Counted from the stretch's first letter, positions 24,568 through 35,431 are shown. The stretch is DNA of 64,000 bases from Massilia sp. erpn (GCF_024400215.1 NZ_CP053748.1:4030001-4094000); one strand, 5' to 3'. Notes: generated from the sequence alone by a model not told the origin. Translations and numbers: made by a program.

Positions 24568-26681
24568 CGCGGCAGGAAGCGCATATCGAGTTCGGCGCAG
24601 GTCTGGCAGAGGTGGACCAGGATCAAGGCCTGGACGGCGCCCGGTTTGGCGAGATAGCTGGCGAGGGCGCGGGCAACGGTGTCCAGGCCCACGGCCAGCA
24701 GCAGGTGGCGGATGGATTCCAGCTCGGCGCGTTCGCTGTCGATAATGTGCAGCCGGCCCGTCATGCCCTTGTTTTCCAGCAGATCGAGCAGGCGTGCCAT
24801 GGCTTCCAGGTGGGCGGCGGTGGGCTGCACGGGCGGCGTGGCCTCGCGGGTCTTGAACATGCGGGCAATGCTGGCGGTCAGCGACCAGCCTTTATTCACT
24901 GTGCAGGCTTCGTAGTCCAGCGTGACGCTGCGCAGGCTGCCATTGGTGTCGACCATCAGTGCTGCCGGTTCCAGTTGGGCGCCATGCACATTGCGCTCCA
25001 GACGCGCCAGCACGGCGGCAAGCGTCAGGCCGGATTTGGCCCAGGCTTCCAGGTTCTCGATGCGTTCGCGCTGGCTGGCGTCGAAAGGGAGGCGCAATTG
25101 CAAGGGAACGCCCTGCCGGTCGTACAAGGTCCAGAGTACGGCCTGGCCGATGTCGTCCGGCTGGGGCGCTTCAAAGCGGGCTGGCTTGAGCAGGACGTAT
25201 TCCAGGTTTTCGCCGCATAGGCCGGCTGCTGCGCGCAGCGAAGACACCAGCGCCTGCCAGTCGTCGAAACCGGCCTGGCGCCAGCGCGCATCGTCGCTGC
25301 GCCATGCCGGAAGCTGGCTGGCCCTGGTCTCGCCGCCCAGACCCAGGCGCCGGTCGCTGGACAGGCGCGCGTCTTCCAGCCGCAGCGTGCCTTGCGCCAG
25401 CAGGGCGGGGGCCGAGGAGCCTTGCCAGAGAGCCTGGCTGGTCCAGGCTTTCTGGCGGTCGAAGCTTGGGTCATTGCCGTCGCGCCGGGCCAGCACGGCT
25501 TGGACGATGCCGCCTTCGGCGTGATCCCAAAAAGCGATGCTCAGGCCGCGCGCACCGCTGCGCTGCTGCCACCAGTGGGCGCCCAGCGGCAGCAGCTCCA
25601 GGCTGGCACTGTCGTCAAAGCTGCGCCGGGCCTGGCCGCGCAACAGCGGCAGGGCCGATTGCGGTGCGTGTTCCAGCGCGTGGCATAGGGCGTGGATGCG
25701 CGCGGCCAGGCGCAGGGCTTGCCGTTCATCGGCGCTGAAGTCGCGCCGGACCAGCAATTCCGCCGTGCCGGCCAGGGTGCGCAGCAGGCCTGCCAGACGA
25801 GGGAAGGATTCCAGCCGTGCCGAGGTGCCGAGGGCGCGCAGCTGGGGCGGCATGATGTCGCTGATGTGGGACCAGCCGATGCCGCACAGCTCCAGCAGGA
25901 TACGCCGCACATGGGCGAGGAATTGGCGCTCGGCTTGCGACAGACCTTCCGGCGCAGCGCCGGCGGCGGTATCCGTGGCAGTGGGCCCGGCATCGGGCCA
26001 GTTGATGCTGTATCCCGCATCGCGCCAGACCAGGGTCAGAGCCAGCAGGTGCAGGGCGGCGCGGCCGGCGGCGGGCGCTTCCGACACCATGCCTTTCAAG
26101 CCGCCGCCTGCAATGTAGCGGCAGGTCAGGTCCAACTCCGGCACTTCGATCAGCAACACGCCGCCTTGTGCGGTGATGCTGGCCGGTCCCGCTGCCGCAT
26201 ACAGGTCCGCCGCCTTGCGCGTGGCGGTTCGGCCGGCCTGCTTGAAGGCCTGGGATTGTGCCATGGCCAGTACTTCGCCGAGGGCATTCGCCTGCGGCAT
26301 GGCGGTGACGGATTGCGCTGTCTCGCCAGGCGCGGGCTGGTCATCGGCAGCGCCGTGCTCCGGTTGACTGACCTCCGCCTGCTCGGTTGCCGCAGCAGTG
26401 CCGGGCGCTGGCGGCGCGCTGCGCAGCCACAGGGCTGTGGCCAGGATATGCTTGCAGATGCCAGGTGCGGAGCAGTCGCAGCGTGCCTTGGCCGGGCCTT
26501 GCGCATCGGCCTGCACCAGCTGGCCATCGGCACGGATAGCGCCGCCTTGTTCAGCGGGTGGCGCTGCCCACTCCACCTTGCCCGCTTCCACGTCCTTGGC
26601 AGCGCGGCGCAGCAGGCCGGCGCTCGCCAGGGCCGCCAGCGCGTCGTCGTCGAAATTGCGGTAGATGGCGAGCCAGTTCAC
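24564..26681 (-). CDS. SWIM zinc-finger protein (YehQ-like)
   Basis: A 705-residue protein with an N-terminal SWIM zinc finger of the C-x-C-xn-C-x-H form ([12 protein letters not shown], near residues 68-79), which suggests nucleic acid or protein binding, followed by a long region of no recognised family. The start is GTG at 26681, overlapping the VWA stop (GTGA). It is the last of five coupled genes in the order DUF4132, MoxR, DUF5682, VWA, SWIM, matching the set of E. coli yehI, yehL, yehM, yehP and yehQ, in which YehQ is the SWIM member of similar size. The function of that system is not established; a link to molybdate regulation has been annotated for the E. coli locus. Confidence 0.85.
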   Translation of the reverse strand: MNWLAIYRNFDDDALAALASAGLLRRAAKDVEAGKVEWAAPPAEQGGAIRADGQLVQADAQGPAKARCDCSAPGICKHILATALWLRSAPPAPGTAAATEQAEVSQPEHGAADDQPAPGETAQSVTAMPQANALGEVLAMAQSQAFKQAGRTATRKAADLYAAAGPASITAQGGVLLIEVPELDLTCRYIAGGGLKGMVSEAPAAGRAALHLLALTLVWRDAGYSINWPDAGPTATDTAAGAAPEGLSQAERQFLAHVRRILLELCGIGWSHISDIMPPQLRALGTSARLESFPRLAGLLRTLAGTAELLVRRDFSADERQALRLAARIHALCHALEHAPQSALPLLRGQARRSFDDSASLELLPLGAHWWQQRSGARGLSIAFWDHAEGGIVQAVLARRDGNDPSFDRQKAWTSQALWQGSSAPALLAQGTLRLEDARLSSDRRLGLGGETRASQLPAWRSDDARWRQAGFDDWQALVSSLRAAAGLCGENLEYVLLKPARFEAPQPDDIGQAVLWTLYDRQGVPLQLRLPFDASQRERIENLEAWAKSGLTLAAVLARLERNVHGAQLEPAALMVDTNGSLRSVTLDYEACTVNKGWSLTASIARMFKTREATPPVQPTAAHLEAMARLLDLLENKGMTGRLHIIDSERAELESIRHLLLAVGLDTVARALASYLAKPGAVQALILVHLCQTCAELDMRFLPR

Positions 26682-27805
26682 CCCATCACCTCGGCCAGCC
26701 ACTCGGCGAAATGGGTGGGTGTGAGGGCCGCCACTTCCATGCCGGCGCCGGCCAGGCGCTGCGCCATTTTCCGGTCGTAGGCGGGGTGGGCGTCTTCATC
26801 CAGCGCGGCCAGGCCAAGCAGCTTGACGCGCGATTCGGCCAGGCGGCGCACGCTGCGCAGCAAGGGGCCGGGCAGGGCGCCTTCATCGAAGTCGCTGATC
26901 AGCGCCACCACGGTGCGCTGCGGCGTGCGCACCAGGCTTTCGCAGTACTCCATGGCGCGGCCGATATCGGTGCCGCCGCCCAGTTGCACCGTGAGCAGTA
27001 CCTGCACCGGGTCAGCGGCCATGTGGCTCAGGTCCACCACATTGGTGTCGAACACCACCAGCCGCACCTGCACCGCGGGCAGGCTGCTCAGGATGCCTGC
27101 CACCACGGCGCTGTACATGACCGAATCGAGCATGGAGCCGCTCTGGTCGACGCACAGGACTACGTCCCACGGCAGCTTGCGCTGGATGCGGGCATTGAAG
27201 CGCGGCTGCTCGATCACCAGGCGCTGGCTGTTGCGGTCGTAGTGGCGCAGATTGGCCTGGATGGTGGCGCGCCAGTCGAAGTTTTGGGCGCTCGGCATAT
27301 GCGAGCGGCGGAAGCGGTTGCGGCGGCCCACCAGGGCGTTGACGAAGTCCTGGCGCAGACGGCGCGTGATCTCTTCGACCACGGCGCGGATCACGTCCTG
27401 CACCGCGTCGCGCATCTCCGCGCCGAGGCGGCCGCGCATGCCCAGCAGGGTGCGCGCCAGTGCGTGGTTCGGCTCCAGCGAACGCAGGACCAGCGGGTCT
27501 TGCAGCAACTCGCTCATCTGGTAGTTTTCGATGGCGTGCTGCTGGATGCGCTCATATACGTCATGCGGGAAGAGCTTGCGTACGCGCTGCAGCCAGTCGA
27601 TGGCCTTGATCTGGCTGGGGTCGAGGTTGGCACCGCGTTTCCCGAGCGGCGCCATGCCTTTGCCGTCGTAGGCGCGGCCATACAGGTAGTCGAGCGATTG
27701 CTCGAGTTGCTGTTCATGGGCGCTCAAACCGCTCGTGTCGAGCGACTGGCGCGCGTAGCGGCCCAGCACCAGGCGCCAGCGGCGCAGCAGCTGTTCGTCG
27801 CTCAT
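26678..27805 (-). CDS. VWA-domain protein (YehP-like)
   Basis: A 375-residue protein with a helical N-terminal half and a C-terminal von Willebrand A domain. The MIDAS metal site is intact: D-Q-S-G-S in LCVDQSGSML, Thr in GGGTDIG, and Asp in LISDFDEG. There is no signal peptide, so it is cytoplasmic. VWA proteins encoded next to MoxR ATPases normally act as the metal-dependent substrate adaptor of the ATPase. The ATG at 27805 overlaps the stop of the DUF5682 gene (ATGA), and its own stop overlaps the SWIM start. The length matches YehP (about 378). Confidence 0.9.
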   Translation of the reverse strand: MSDEQLLRRWRLVLGRYARQSLDTSGLSAHEQQLEQSLDYLYGRAYDGKGMAPLGKRGANLDPSQIKAIDWLQRVRKLFPHDVYERIQQHAIENYQMSELLQDPLVLRSLEPNHALARTLLGMRGRLGAEMRDAVQDVIRAVVEEITRRLRQDFVNALVGRRNRFRRSHMPSAQNFDWRATIQANLRHYDRNSQRLVIEQPRFNARIQRKLPWDVVLCVDQSGSMLDSVMYSAVVAGILSSLPAVQVRLVVFDTNVVDLSHMAADPVQVLLTVQLGGGTDIGRAMEYCESLVRTPQRTVVALISDFDEGALPGPLLRSVRRLAESRVKLLGLAALDEDAHPAYDRKMAQRLAGAGMEVAALTPTHFAEWLAEVMG

Positions 27806-30333
27806 GACGCGCCTCCCCAGACGGACAGGCCATCGCGCGCCAGGCTTTCGGCCAGGGCGGCCTGCAGAGCTGCGCCGGCCAGCATATCCTGCTCGCTGGC
27901 GCCATGCCAATCCACCGCCAGCGGCAGGCCCGGCGTATTGGTGTCGGCCAGGGTAGCCGCCAGCTGCGCCGTTTCCTGCGGCTTGAGCTGGGCAAAGGTC
28001 TGGCGCAGCTCGGGCAGGTAGCGGATGAAGGTGGCGTCATCCCAGCCGGCCAGGATGGCATTGACGTCCTGGCGCAGGCGGGGCTGGGTGAGCAGCAGTT
28101 CCGGTGCGGCCGACAGCAGGCCATGCAGGGCGCGCACCGCGTCGCCCGCGCTGGCGCCGGGACCGAAGCGGCTGGCCAGCATGGCCGATAGTTCAGCCTC
28201 GCTCCAATGGCCGTCGAGGAAGAGCAGGGCGGCGCAGGCGCTACCAACGCCCGGCGCGGCATCGGCGCGGCCGGCCATGGCCTGCAGGCGCGCCGGCCAG
28301 TCCGCTGTTTCGCCGGGCAGGGGATCGTCGAGCAGGGTGCGCAGCGCATGGTGGAAGGCGCGCAGCGAGAGCAGGCTGGTGATGGCGGCGGCTTCCTCCT
28401 CCGGCTTGGCCTCGGCCAAACGCGGCAGCAGGTAGAGGGCGGCGGGCCAGACGCGCAGCAGCAGCGCGCGCAATTGCGGGTGCTCCTGCATGCCCAGCGG
28501 CTCGCGCGCGCGCCACAAGGCCAGCAGGCGGTGGCCGCAAACGATGACGGAATGCGGGCTGGCGTCTTCGTCCAGGTGGGCGGCCAGTGCAGCCAGCAGG
28601 ACCGGCAGGCGTTCGTGCAGGCCGATCAGGCAGGCGCGCGTGAGCAGGGCGACGGCCTGGCTGGCCGAGCGGGCCTTGCCTTCGGCCGCCAGGCCGGCTT
28701 CTTCCGCGCGCAGCCGCGCCAGGGCGATGCCGGCCAGGCTGCTGCCCTGCGGCGCCAGTTCGATCAGGCGCGCTTCCACCACTGGCGTCCAGGCCACATC
28801 CCATTCCTCGATCAGCAGCTCCATGCGCGTGCCGTTGAGGAAATCGGGACCGGACTGCCAGCGCGCCAGTCCCACGTCCAGATAGCGCAGCAGGTGCAGG
28901 AAGCGGCTGCGTTCGCGGTGTCTTTCCTTGCGGTAGATATCGAGCCGCATGCTGCGCGGCTGGCTGTCGTCGAGGCGCACGCCCATGCGGCGCGCCAGGC
29001 GCAGCGCGTCGTCCAGCAGCGGCGGGGCGGCCACGCCGGGCGGCACATCGCCCAGCAGGCTGCCGCCCAGCACGCGGCGGATATCGCCTGCCAGGCCCAG
29101 GTTGCCCTCGTCGATGGCGCCTTTGACGAAGCAGGAGAGCACGGCGTCGAGCAAGTCCTGGCGCCCCGGACCGGCGTGGCCGCGCAGCGCGGCCAGGCGG
29201 CAGGCTTGCAGCAGGGCTGCTTGCACGTCAGCGGTGGAGATGGTTTGCGCCAGATTCAGTTCGCGCGATTCGCGCGCCAGCCTGGCCAGCGCGTCGGCGG
29301 CGACCTGCTGCAGATGCGGGCCGTCGCTGGCGGCGATGGCGCTTTGCCAGACCCGCTGGTAATAGGCCGGCGCGGGCATGCCCGAGGCATAGCCGTTCAA
29401 GGCGTCGAGCCGGTCGAAGCTGTAGCGTATCAGCCAGTTGCCGCCCTGGTTCGTCTTGGCGCTGGTGGCGGCGCGGCGATGCGGCTTGGCCTCGGACGTG
29501 GCGGCTGCCAGCATCGCTTGCAGGGCCGAGGTATGGAAGCCGCCGGTGACGATCACGATGGGACCATCGGTTTTCGCGCGCCACTGCCGGATATGGGCCG
29601 CCATATGCCGTTCGCGCGGCAGGCTGCCTTCGGCTTCCAGCACCGCTTCCTCATAGTCGGCGCGCGCCATGGCGCAGTAGCTGAAGATGTCGGCAAACAG
29701 GGCGCGCCAGTCGCGCAGTTGCGCAGCCGGACGCAGTTCGAACAGATGGTCCCACAGCTCGTCCTGGTCGCGGCAGCCGCTGCGCGCGGCCAGGGTGCGC
29801 AGCCAGGCGCTGTGGGCCAGGTAGCGTTCCGTCATGAGGCTGCGCGCCTCTTCGGCGTGCTCGCCCGCATTGTCTTCTTCGGCGCCGCGCGCGCGCCAGG
29901 GCAGGTCGATGAAGGCCAGTTGCGCATTCACCTGCCGGCCCGCTTGCAGGGCCACCCATTCCGGGCTGTAATCGCAGAAGGGGAAGAAGGCCGATTGCAG
30001 GGCCGGCGTGGCCTGTTCCTCATCGTCCGCCGCTGCTTCGCGCATATTTTGGCTCAGGATGGCGACCGGTGGCCGGGTGCGCTCGTCCAGCAGTACCGGC
30101 AGCAGGGCGTCGAAATCGTCCGGGCCTTCGATCAGTACGGCGGCCGGGCGCAGCTCGGCGATCATCGCCTGCAAGGCCAGGGCGCAGGCCGGACTATGGT
30201 GGCGGATGGGCGCGAAATGCAGACGGTTGGCGCTCAGCAGGGACAGGCCATCGCGCACCATGGCCGGCAGGGCGGCATGAAGCTCTTCCGTACTGGCCTG
30301 CGCCTGCGCTGGCTGGGATGCGTTCAAGGCCAC
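27802..30333 (-). CDS. DUF5682 family protein (YehM-like)
   Basis: An 843-residue cytoplasmic protein. The family opening is clear: HFAPIRHHSPACALAL near 40-55, then an IEGPDDFDALLP segment around 70-80, and later FIDLPWRARGAE. The charged HH and acidic positions hint at an enzymatic site, but no activity is known. The rest is rich in Ala and Leu helices. The start is GTG at 30333, overlapping the MoxR stop by 10 bp. E. coli YehM is a little shorter. Genes for DUF5682 proteins are regularly found with MoxR and VWA genes, as here, so it probably works in the same complex. Confidence 0.83.
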   Translation of the reverse strand: MALNASQPAQAQASTEELHAALPAMVRDGLSLLSANRLHFAPIRHHSPACALALQAMIAELRPAAVLIEGPDDFDALLPVLLDERTRPPVAILSQNMREAAADDEEQATPALQSAFFPFCDYSPEWVALQAGRQVNAQLAFIDLPWRARGAEEDNAGEHAEEARSLMTERYLAHSAWLRTLAARSGCRDQDELWDHLFELRPAAQLRDWRALFADIFSYCAMARADYEEAVLEAEGSLPRERHMAAHIRQWRAKTDGPIVIVTGGFHTSALQAMLAAATSEAKPHRRAATSAKTNQGGNWLIRYSFDRLDALNGYASGMPAPAYYQRVWQSAIAASDGPHLQQVAADALARLARESRELNLAQTISTADVQAALLQACRLAALRGHAGPGRQDLLDAVLSCFVKGAIDEGNLGLAGDIRRVLGGSLLGDVPPGVAAPPLLDDALRLARRMGVRLDDSQPRSMRLDIYRKERHRERSRFLHLLRYLDVGLARWQSGPDFLNGTRMELLIEEWDVAWTPVVEARLIELAPQGSSLAGIALARLRAEEAGLAAEGKARSASQAVALLTRACLIGLHERLPVLLAALAAHLDEDASPHSVIVCGHRLLALWRAREPLGMQEHPQLRALLLRVWPAALYLLPRLAEAKPEEEAAAITSLLSLRAFHHALRTLLDDPLPGETADWPARLQAMAGRADAAPGVGSACAALLFLDGHWSEAELSAMLASRFGPGASAGDAVRALHGLLSAAPELLLTQPRLRQDVNAILAGWDDATFIRYLPELRQTFAQLKPQETAQLAATLADTNTPGLPLAVDWHGASEQDMLAGAALQAALAESLARDGLSVWGGAS

Positions 30334-31427
30334 AGGCTGCGGGCGGCGTCGCGGAAGGTTTTCCAGTGCTCGTCGCGGCGGGCGCGTTCGCGCACCACCG
30401 TGTCGAAATAATGCTGCACGCGTTTCAGGTCGTCGGCATTATCCTTCAGCACCACGCCTTGCAGCTGGTTGGCGATCTCGCGCGCGCTCAGGCGGCCAGT
30501 GCCGAAATAGCGTGCCTCCAGCGCTGCCGCATAGGCCACGTTGACCGCTTCGGCGGTGGACATCACCGTGTCCGGCGTCTTGATCGGCGTGCCTTCGCGG
30601 GTCTGGCCGGAGCGCAGCTCCTGGAAGGCCGTGACCAGCAGGGCGATCACGTCGCGCTCGATTTCCACCGGCACTTCGGCGCTGTCGAGGTCGCGCTGTA
30701 CCTGGCGCAGTACCAGCTCGACTTCGAAAGCATGGTCCTTGATCGGGCGCACGGTTTCGAAATTGAAGCGCCGCTTCAGCGCCGACGACATTTCATGCAC
30801 GCCGCGGTCGCGCAGGTTGGCGGTGGCGATCACATTGAAGCCGCGCCGCGCGTGCATGCGCGCCTGCTCGCCCAGCTCAGGCACCATGATCTGCTTTTCC
30901 GACATCAGCGAAATCATCACGTCCTGGATTTCGGGTGGGCAGCGCGTGATCTCCTCGAAGCGCACCAGCTTCCCGCTTTCCATGGCCTGGTACAGCGGCG
31001 AGGCCACCATGGCGCGCTTGCTCGGTCCCTCGGCCAGCAGCAGCGCATAGTTCCAGGAATACTTGATATGGTCTTCCGTGGTGCCGGCCGTGCCTTGGAT
31101 GGTCAGGGCCGAATCGCCGCTGATGGCGGCGCTCAGCAGCTCCGACAGCAGGGACTTGGCGGTACCCGGTTCACCCACCAGCATCAGGCCTTGGTGGCCC
31201 ATCAGGGTGACGATGGCGCGGTCCACCAGCGGATCGTCGCCATAGAATTTGCGGCTGATGTCCTGTTTGTCGTCGCCCAGGATGAAGCGGCGCACCGCGC
31301 GCGGCGACAGCTGCCAGCCCTCGGGACGGGGATCGCTGTCGGCCGCGCGCAGGCGCGCCAGCTCGTCGGCATAACGCAGCTCGGCGCTGCTGCGCAGGAT
31401 ATTGGATGGATTGTCTTCTGTCGTCAT
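30324..31427 (-). CDS. MoxR-type AAA+ ATPase (YehL-like)
   Basis: A 367-residue AAA+ ATPase. Walker A is GEPGTAKS (85-92), Walker B is LVRFEEI (154-160) with the catalytic acidic pair, and the sensor 1 Asn is in FNVIATANLRDRG, followed by the arginine-finger region SSALKRRFNF. MoxR ATPases act as chaperones together with VWA proteins. The ATG at 31427 is taken because it follows the DUF4132 stop by 8 bp; an upstream ATG at 31460 would lie inside that gene. It forms the motor of the five-gene system. Confidence 0.9.
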   Translation of the reverse strand: MTTEDNPSNILRSSAELRYADELARLRAADSDPRPEGWQLSPRAVRRFILGDDKQDISRKFYGDDPLVDRAIVTLMGHQGLMLVGEPGTAKSLLSELLSAAISGDSALTIQGTAGTTEDHIKYSWNYALLLAEGPSKRAMVASPLYQAMESGKLVRFEEITRCPPEIQDVMISLMSEKQIMVPELGEQARMHARRGFNVIATANLRDRGVHEMSSALKRRFNFETVRPIKDHAFEVELVLRQVQRDLDSAEVPVEIERDVIALLVTAFQELRSGQTREGTPIKTPDTVMSTAEAVNVAYAAALEARYFGTGRLSAREIANQLQGVVLKDNADDLKRVQHYFDTVVRERARRDEHWKTFRDAARSLWP

Positions 31428-31435
31428 GGTGGTGC

Positions 31436-34400
31436 TTACCAGGGCATCTTGCTTTGCCATTGCGGATCGAAGCCGGCGCAGGCGGCGGCTACGGCATGAT
31501 AGTCGCCATAGGCCTCGGCCAGCAAGACCGGCGGTACTTTGTCCAGCGGCAGGATGCTGCTGCCGAAACGGCTGCCTTCGAGCTGCTGGAAGGACAGCGA
31601 TTTCAGCGCGGCGGGCCGGTTCTCCTCCGGCAGGCAGTTGCCGGAGAATTCGATCGCCACGCGGACGCCGGCGTGGACGAAGTCCTTGCTGTACTGGGAG
31701 AAGAAGCCACCATCCTCGCCCTGGCCGCGCTGATAACCGAGTTTGGTGAAGGCGCCGCGCAGCGTGAAGGTGTCGCTGATCCAGCCCTCGCGGTCGATGA
31801 TGCACTCGGTCTTGGCCGCGTCGGCAATCTCGGGGCGCTGGCGTTTCATCTGCGGGAACAGGGCGTCAACCTTGTAATCCTTGAAGTGGGCCAGCCAGGC
31901 CTTGGCCTGCGCCGCATCCAGCAGCGAGGCATGGGCCAGGCGCACATTGGCGTCCGCCGCCAGCGCAATCTCCTCGTCCTCGATGTCGATCAGGCTGCCG
32001 TCCTCGGTGGGGCGGAACAGGCGCAGGAGCTTGCCCTCGGCATCGCTTTCCATCCACACCAGGCGCTGCACCAGGCGGCCCATGATGGGATGTTGCAGCA
32101 GATATTCGCGCCACTCGGCAGCCGGCCAGACGCGGCCCGAGCACATGGCTTCATACAGGCGCGCCGACTGGATGGTCAGCACCTGCTTGAGTTCCTTCTT
32201 GCAGGCGGTGAGCTGCTGCTTGGCCTCCTTGATGCGGGCAGCATCGTCGTTCTCGCGCGGCGCGGGCAGGGCGCTGATAGTCTTGCCCTCGGCATTGCGC
32301 AGCACCGGCTTCAGCGCCGCGTCCAGCACCACGCTGAATTCGCGGCCGCCGTATTGCAGTTGCAGCACACCGCTGTCATCCAGCCCCGCAGTAGGGATGG
32401 TGCGGTCGCCCAGTTGTTCCGGGGTCCAGCCATTGCGCTCGGCGATGCGGTCCACCAGCAGGCGGGCCTTCTCCTGCACGGAAGCGGTGCGGTAGCGGCG
32501 CGCGATGCCCAGCACGAACTGGATCACGCCCGGCTGGTTCGACACGCAGGCCGCTTCCAGCAGAGCCTCGACCTGGGCGCGGCGCTGATAGTGATCGCGC
32601 ATATACAGTTGCAGGGTGCCGACCAGTTCATGCGCAGGCACGCCGGACACCAGGGCCAGCATGCCTTTCTCGCCGATGGCCGTACCCAGGTATTCCGACA
32701 TCTTCTCGCGCTTGACCTCCTCAAACACCTCTTCCCGCGTCCGTGCGCCTTCGGCCGCATAGTATTCGGGATGGCGCGCCGCCGAGCGCTGGTACGAGTC
32801 GTAGCGTTCATCGGCATGCTGCGCAGCCCAGGCGGCGCCTTCCTCGTGCGAGGGGCGGCGGGTGTCCTGGGCGATGAACTGGTGCAGCAGCCAGGAGCCG
32901 AGGGCTGCGCGCGACAGCGGCTCCAGCAGGCCGAGATAGCGCTCCAGCAGCGCGTTGCCGGCCGGTTCCTTGAGCTTGCAGGCCAGGATGACCCACCAGC
33001 GTATCAGCTCCGCTTCCACCGGTGCGCCATCGAGCCAGCGGCCAGCCGGTAGGGCGTCCAGGTTGATCCAGACCATGCCGGCCGGCGGCTTGGCCTTCAA
33101 GCCTTTACGGGCCTGGGCCAGCAGGCGCTCCGGCGCCAGGTAAGGCGATAAATCCTCGCCCAGCTGCTCCAGCGCCGTCATCAGGGCGGCGCTGGCCGTT
33201 TCGCGGGTTTCCTTTTCCAGCGCCGCATACAGGGCCGGCACGCCGGCGCGGTAATCGAGCTTCGCCAGCCAGCGCGCCGCCTCGATGCGCAGTTCCTGCT
33301 TGCCCGACTTGAGCGCCTCGCTGACGCGCAGGCCGATATCGGGCAGGGTGCTCAGGGTCTGCTGCGCCAGTGCGCGGTGGGTCTTGCCTTCACCCAGCGC
33401 CAGTTCCATGACGCGCGGCAGCCAGCGGCCTGGCAGACTGGGGAAGGTGGCCAGCACCGCCAGCGTCTGGCCCAGGTCCAGTGCATCGTAGTGCTGGCGT
33501 TTGCTGGCGATCAGGCCCAGACCCTCGTCGATCAGGGCTGGGCGCTCGGCGAAGTAAGGCCAGATGCTCTCCGGCGGCAGCATATACTGCGGCAGGGAGC
33601 TGCGGTACCAGCTTGGACGCAGGCAGACCAGACCCAGGTTGTCGTCGTCGGCGCCGCATTCGGCCGCCAGGGCGGTCAGCTGGCGCATGTCGGGCTTGTC
33701 CGCGCCTGGTTTCGCCAGCAGCTGCAATACCTGCGCGCTGCCCCAATAGTTATAGACATTGATTTTGCCGCCAATGGCCCAGCGCACGGCCTGCGCCAAG
33801 CCATAGTCCGAACGCGCCTGCAGCCGGCCGCCGCATGCCAGCACGCGCAGCACCGCCGGATACGCCAGCCGGGCGACGGTGGACTTGCCCTTTTCCCCAT
33901 TCAGCGCGCGCAGCGCCAGATACAGGTCTTCTTCCACCAGCTCCTGCTGTTCCTTGTATGCCCTGCGCGCATGGGTGTATTGGTAGGTGCTGCTGCGGTT
34001 GGACTCCACCTCCTCGGCCGCCTCCTGTTTGAGCTTTTCCAGTACTTCCTGCTGGTTGGTCCGCAGCAGTTCCAGCGTATCGTCGGCCAGCTCGGTGAGG
34101 GGCAGCGTATCCAAAGGCTGCGGCACCGGCAGCTCCAGCCCTGGCGTTTCGACCGCCGCCGGCAGGCGCGATAGCGCCTGGGCGATGGCTTGCTGCACCG
34201 GCTTGCTGCTCTCCTTGTCCAGCGCGCTTTCCAGCAGGGCGGCGGCGTCCGCATTGCCGCAGCGCGCCAGCAGGTCGGCGGCGTGGCCGCGTTCCTCGCC
34301 CTTGCCCTGTTCCAGCAGTTGCGTCAGCAGGGTGTAGCGCTGTTCCGGTGCGATATCGTTCAGATAGCCGGCAGCGACCTTGCGCACCGTGACGCTGTCG

Positions 34401-35197
34401 CCAACGGCCAGCTTCAGGACCAGCGGCGCGTACTGCGCCAGCAGCGCCGGGGTGCCGCCGATGCGCTGGCAAAGCTGCTGCTTGCCGCCCGCAGACAGGC
34501 TGGCGGCCGTGTTTTCCACTTCGGCGGGATGGGCCAGCATATACTCGTCCAGCGCGCCGGTGACGAGCAGGCGGCGGTAGCAGCGTTCGGTTTCATAGCC
34601 GTTCATATTGCGGCGCTCGAAGACGATGGGCAAGGCCATGGCCGGCGGCAGTTCCTCGCGCGCGAGGATGGCGCGCAGCAGGCTGATATCCCAGGCCGGC
34701 AGGTGGCTGAGCAGATCGAGTTCGGTGACTTCGGGATGGGTGGCCCAGAGCGCATCGTTGAGCAGGTATTCCAGCCAGTCAGGCATGGCGGCGCCGGCGT
34801 GCTCCAGCGACTTGCCATTGTCGGCCGCGTCCAGCACCTTGGCGAGACGGACCAGCACATCGACATCCTCGTCCTGCAGCGTGCTGCGGCGGTAGAGCGC
34901 ATGGCGCGCGCTCAGGCTGGACTTGGCCGCTGCTGAGTCGTCCTTGTCGGCGAGATAGGCGAAGAAGGCATAGTGCAGGCGGCCGGGCTGGCCCAGCAGC
35001 ACGCTGCTCTCACCGCCTGTAGCGCGCAAGTCCGCCAGAATGGCGGCATCTTCGCCGCTGGCGACAAAATGCGCGGCGCGTGCGGCCAGCTTCTTGTCCA
35101 GCCTTTCCAGGCCGGCCAGGCCGTTGCGGATCAAGCCTTCGTCGGAGCTGAGGGCATTCTTCACTGCGCCCAGGGCGCCGAGCAATTTGTTTAACAT
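31436..35197 (-). CDS. DUF4132 HEAT-repeat protein (YehI-like)
   Basis: A 1253-residue protein, first gene of the five-gene operon. The N-terminal two-thirds contain HEAT-like helical repeats (for example LLTQLLEQGKGEERGHAADL near 330-350, and RIEAARWLAKLDYRAGVPAL around 640-660). The DUF4132 region lies in the C-terminal third, and the chain ends in a block with GQGEDGGFFSQYSKDF. The ATG at 35197 has AGGAAT upstream; the frame is open another 50 codons without a ribosome site. YehI of E. coli has comparable length and place. Such large repeat proteins usually act as scaffolds, so it may be the target or platform of the MoxR/VWA pair. Function not established. Confidence 0.87.
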   Translation of the reverse strand: MLNKLLGALGAVKNALSSDEGLIRNGLAGLERLDKKLAARAAHFVASGEDAAILADLRATGGESSVLLGQPGRLHYAFFAYLADKDDSAAAKSSLSARHALYRRSTLQDEDVDVLVRLAKVLDAADNGKSLEHAGAAMPDWLEYLLNDALWATHPEVTELDLLSHLPAWDISLLRAILAREELPPAMALPIVFERRNMNGYETERCYRRLLVTGALDEYMLAHPAEVENTAASLSAGGKQQLCQRIGGTPALLAQYAPLVLKLAVGDSVTVRKVAAGYLNDIAPEQRYTLLTQLLEQGKGEERGHAADLLARCGNADAAALLESALDKESSKPVQQAIAQALSRLPAAVETPGLELPVPQPLDTLPLTELADDTLELLRTNQQEVLEKLKQEAAEEVESNRSSTYQYTHARRAYKEQQELVEEDLYLALRALNGEKGKSTVARLAYPAVLRVLACGGRLQARSDYGLAQAVRWAIGGKINVYNYWGSAQVLQLLAKPGADKPDMRQLTALAAECGADDDNLGLVCLRPSWYRSSLPQYMLPPESIWPYFAERPALIDEGLGLIASKRQHYDALDLGQTLAVLATFPSLPGRWLPRVMELALGEGKTHRALAQQTLSTLPDIGLRVSEALKSGKQELRIEAARWLAKLDYRAGVPALYAALEKETRETASAALMTALEQLGEDLSPYLAPERLLAQARKGLKAKPPAGMVWINLDALPAGRWLDGAPVEAELIRWWVILACKLKEPAGNALLERYLGLLEPLSRAALGSWLLHQFIAQDTRRPSHEEGAAWAAQHADERYDSYQRSAARHPEYYAAEGARTREEVFEEVKREKMSEYLGTAIGEKGMLALVSGVPAHELVGTLQLYMRDHYQRRAQVEALLEAACVSNQPGVIQFVLGIARRYRTASVQEKARLLVDRIAERNGWTPEQLGDRTIPTAGLDDSGVLQLQYGGREFSVVLDAALKPVLRNAEGKTISALPAPRENDDAARIKEAKQQLTACKKELKQVLTIQSARLYEAMCSGRVWPAAEWREYLLQHPIMGRLVQRLVWMESDAEGKLLRLFRPTEDGSLIDIEDEEIALAADANVRLAHASLLDAAQAKAWLAHFKDYKVDALFPQMKRQRPEIADAAKTECIIDREGWISDTFTLRGAFTKLGYQRGQGEDGGFFSQYSKDFVHAGVRVAIEFSGNCLPEENRPAALKSLSFQQLEGSRFGSSILPLDKVPPVLLAEAYGDYHAVAAACAGFDPQWQSKMPW

Positions 35198-35431
35198 TGA
35201 TATTCCTGCAAAATACGAATGCCCGGTATGCTGCCACGGATTCAAGGCAGGGGCAATGGTGCGGGAATCAATTCCAGGATGGTAGTAAACCGTACTGGTT
35301 GGGGCGTGAATTGAGGCGCGATGTCCGGCGACCGGCAGCATCCGCATCCGGTCGCGGACCTTCGTATTTATTCCCGAACGCCTAAGCGGAACGAAATCGT
35401 CTTTTCAAGATAGGGTATTTCTCCAGCATCT

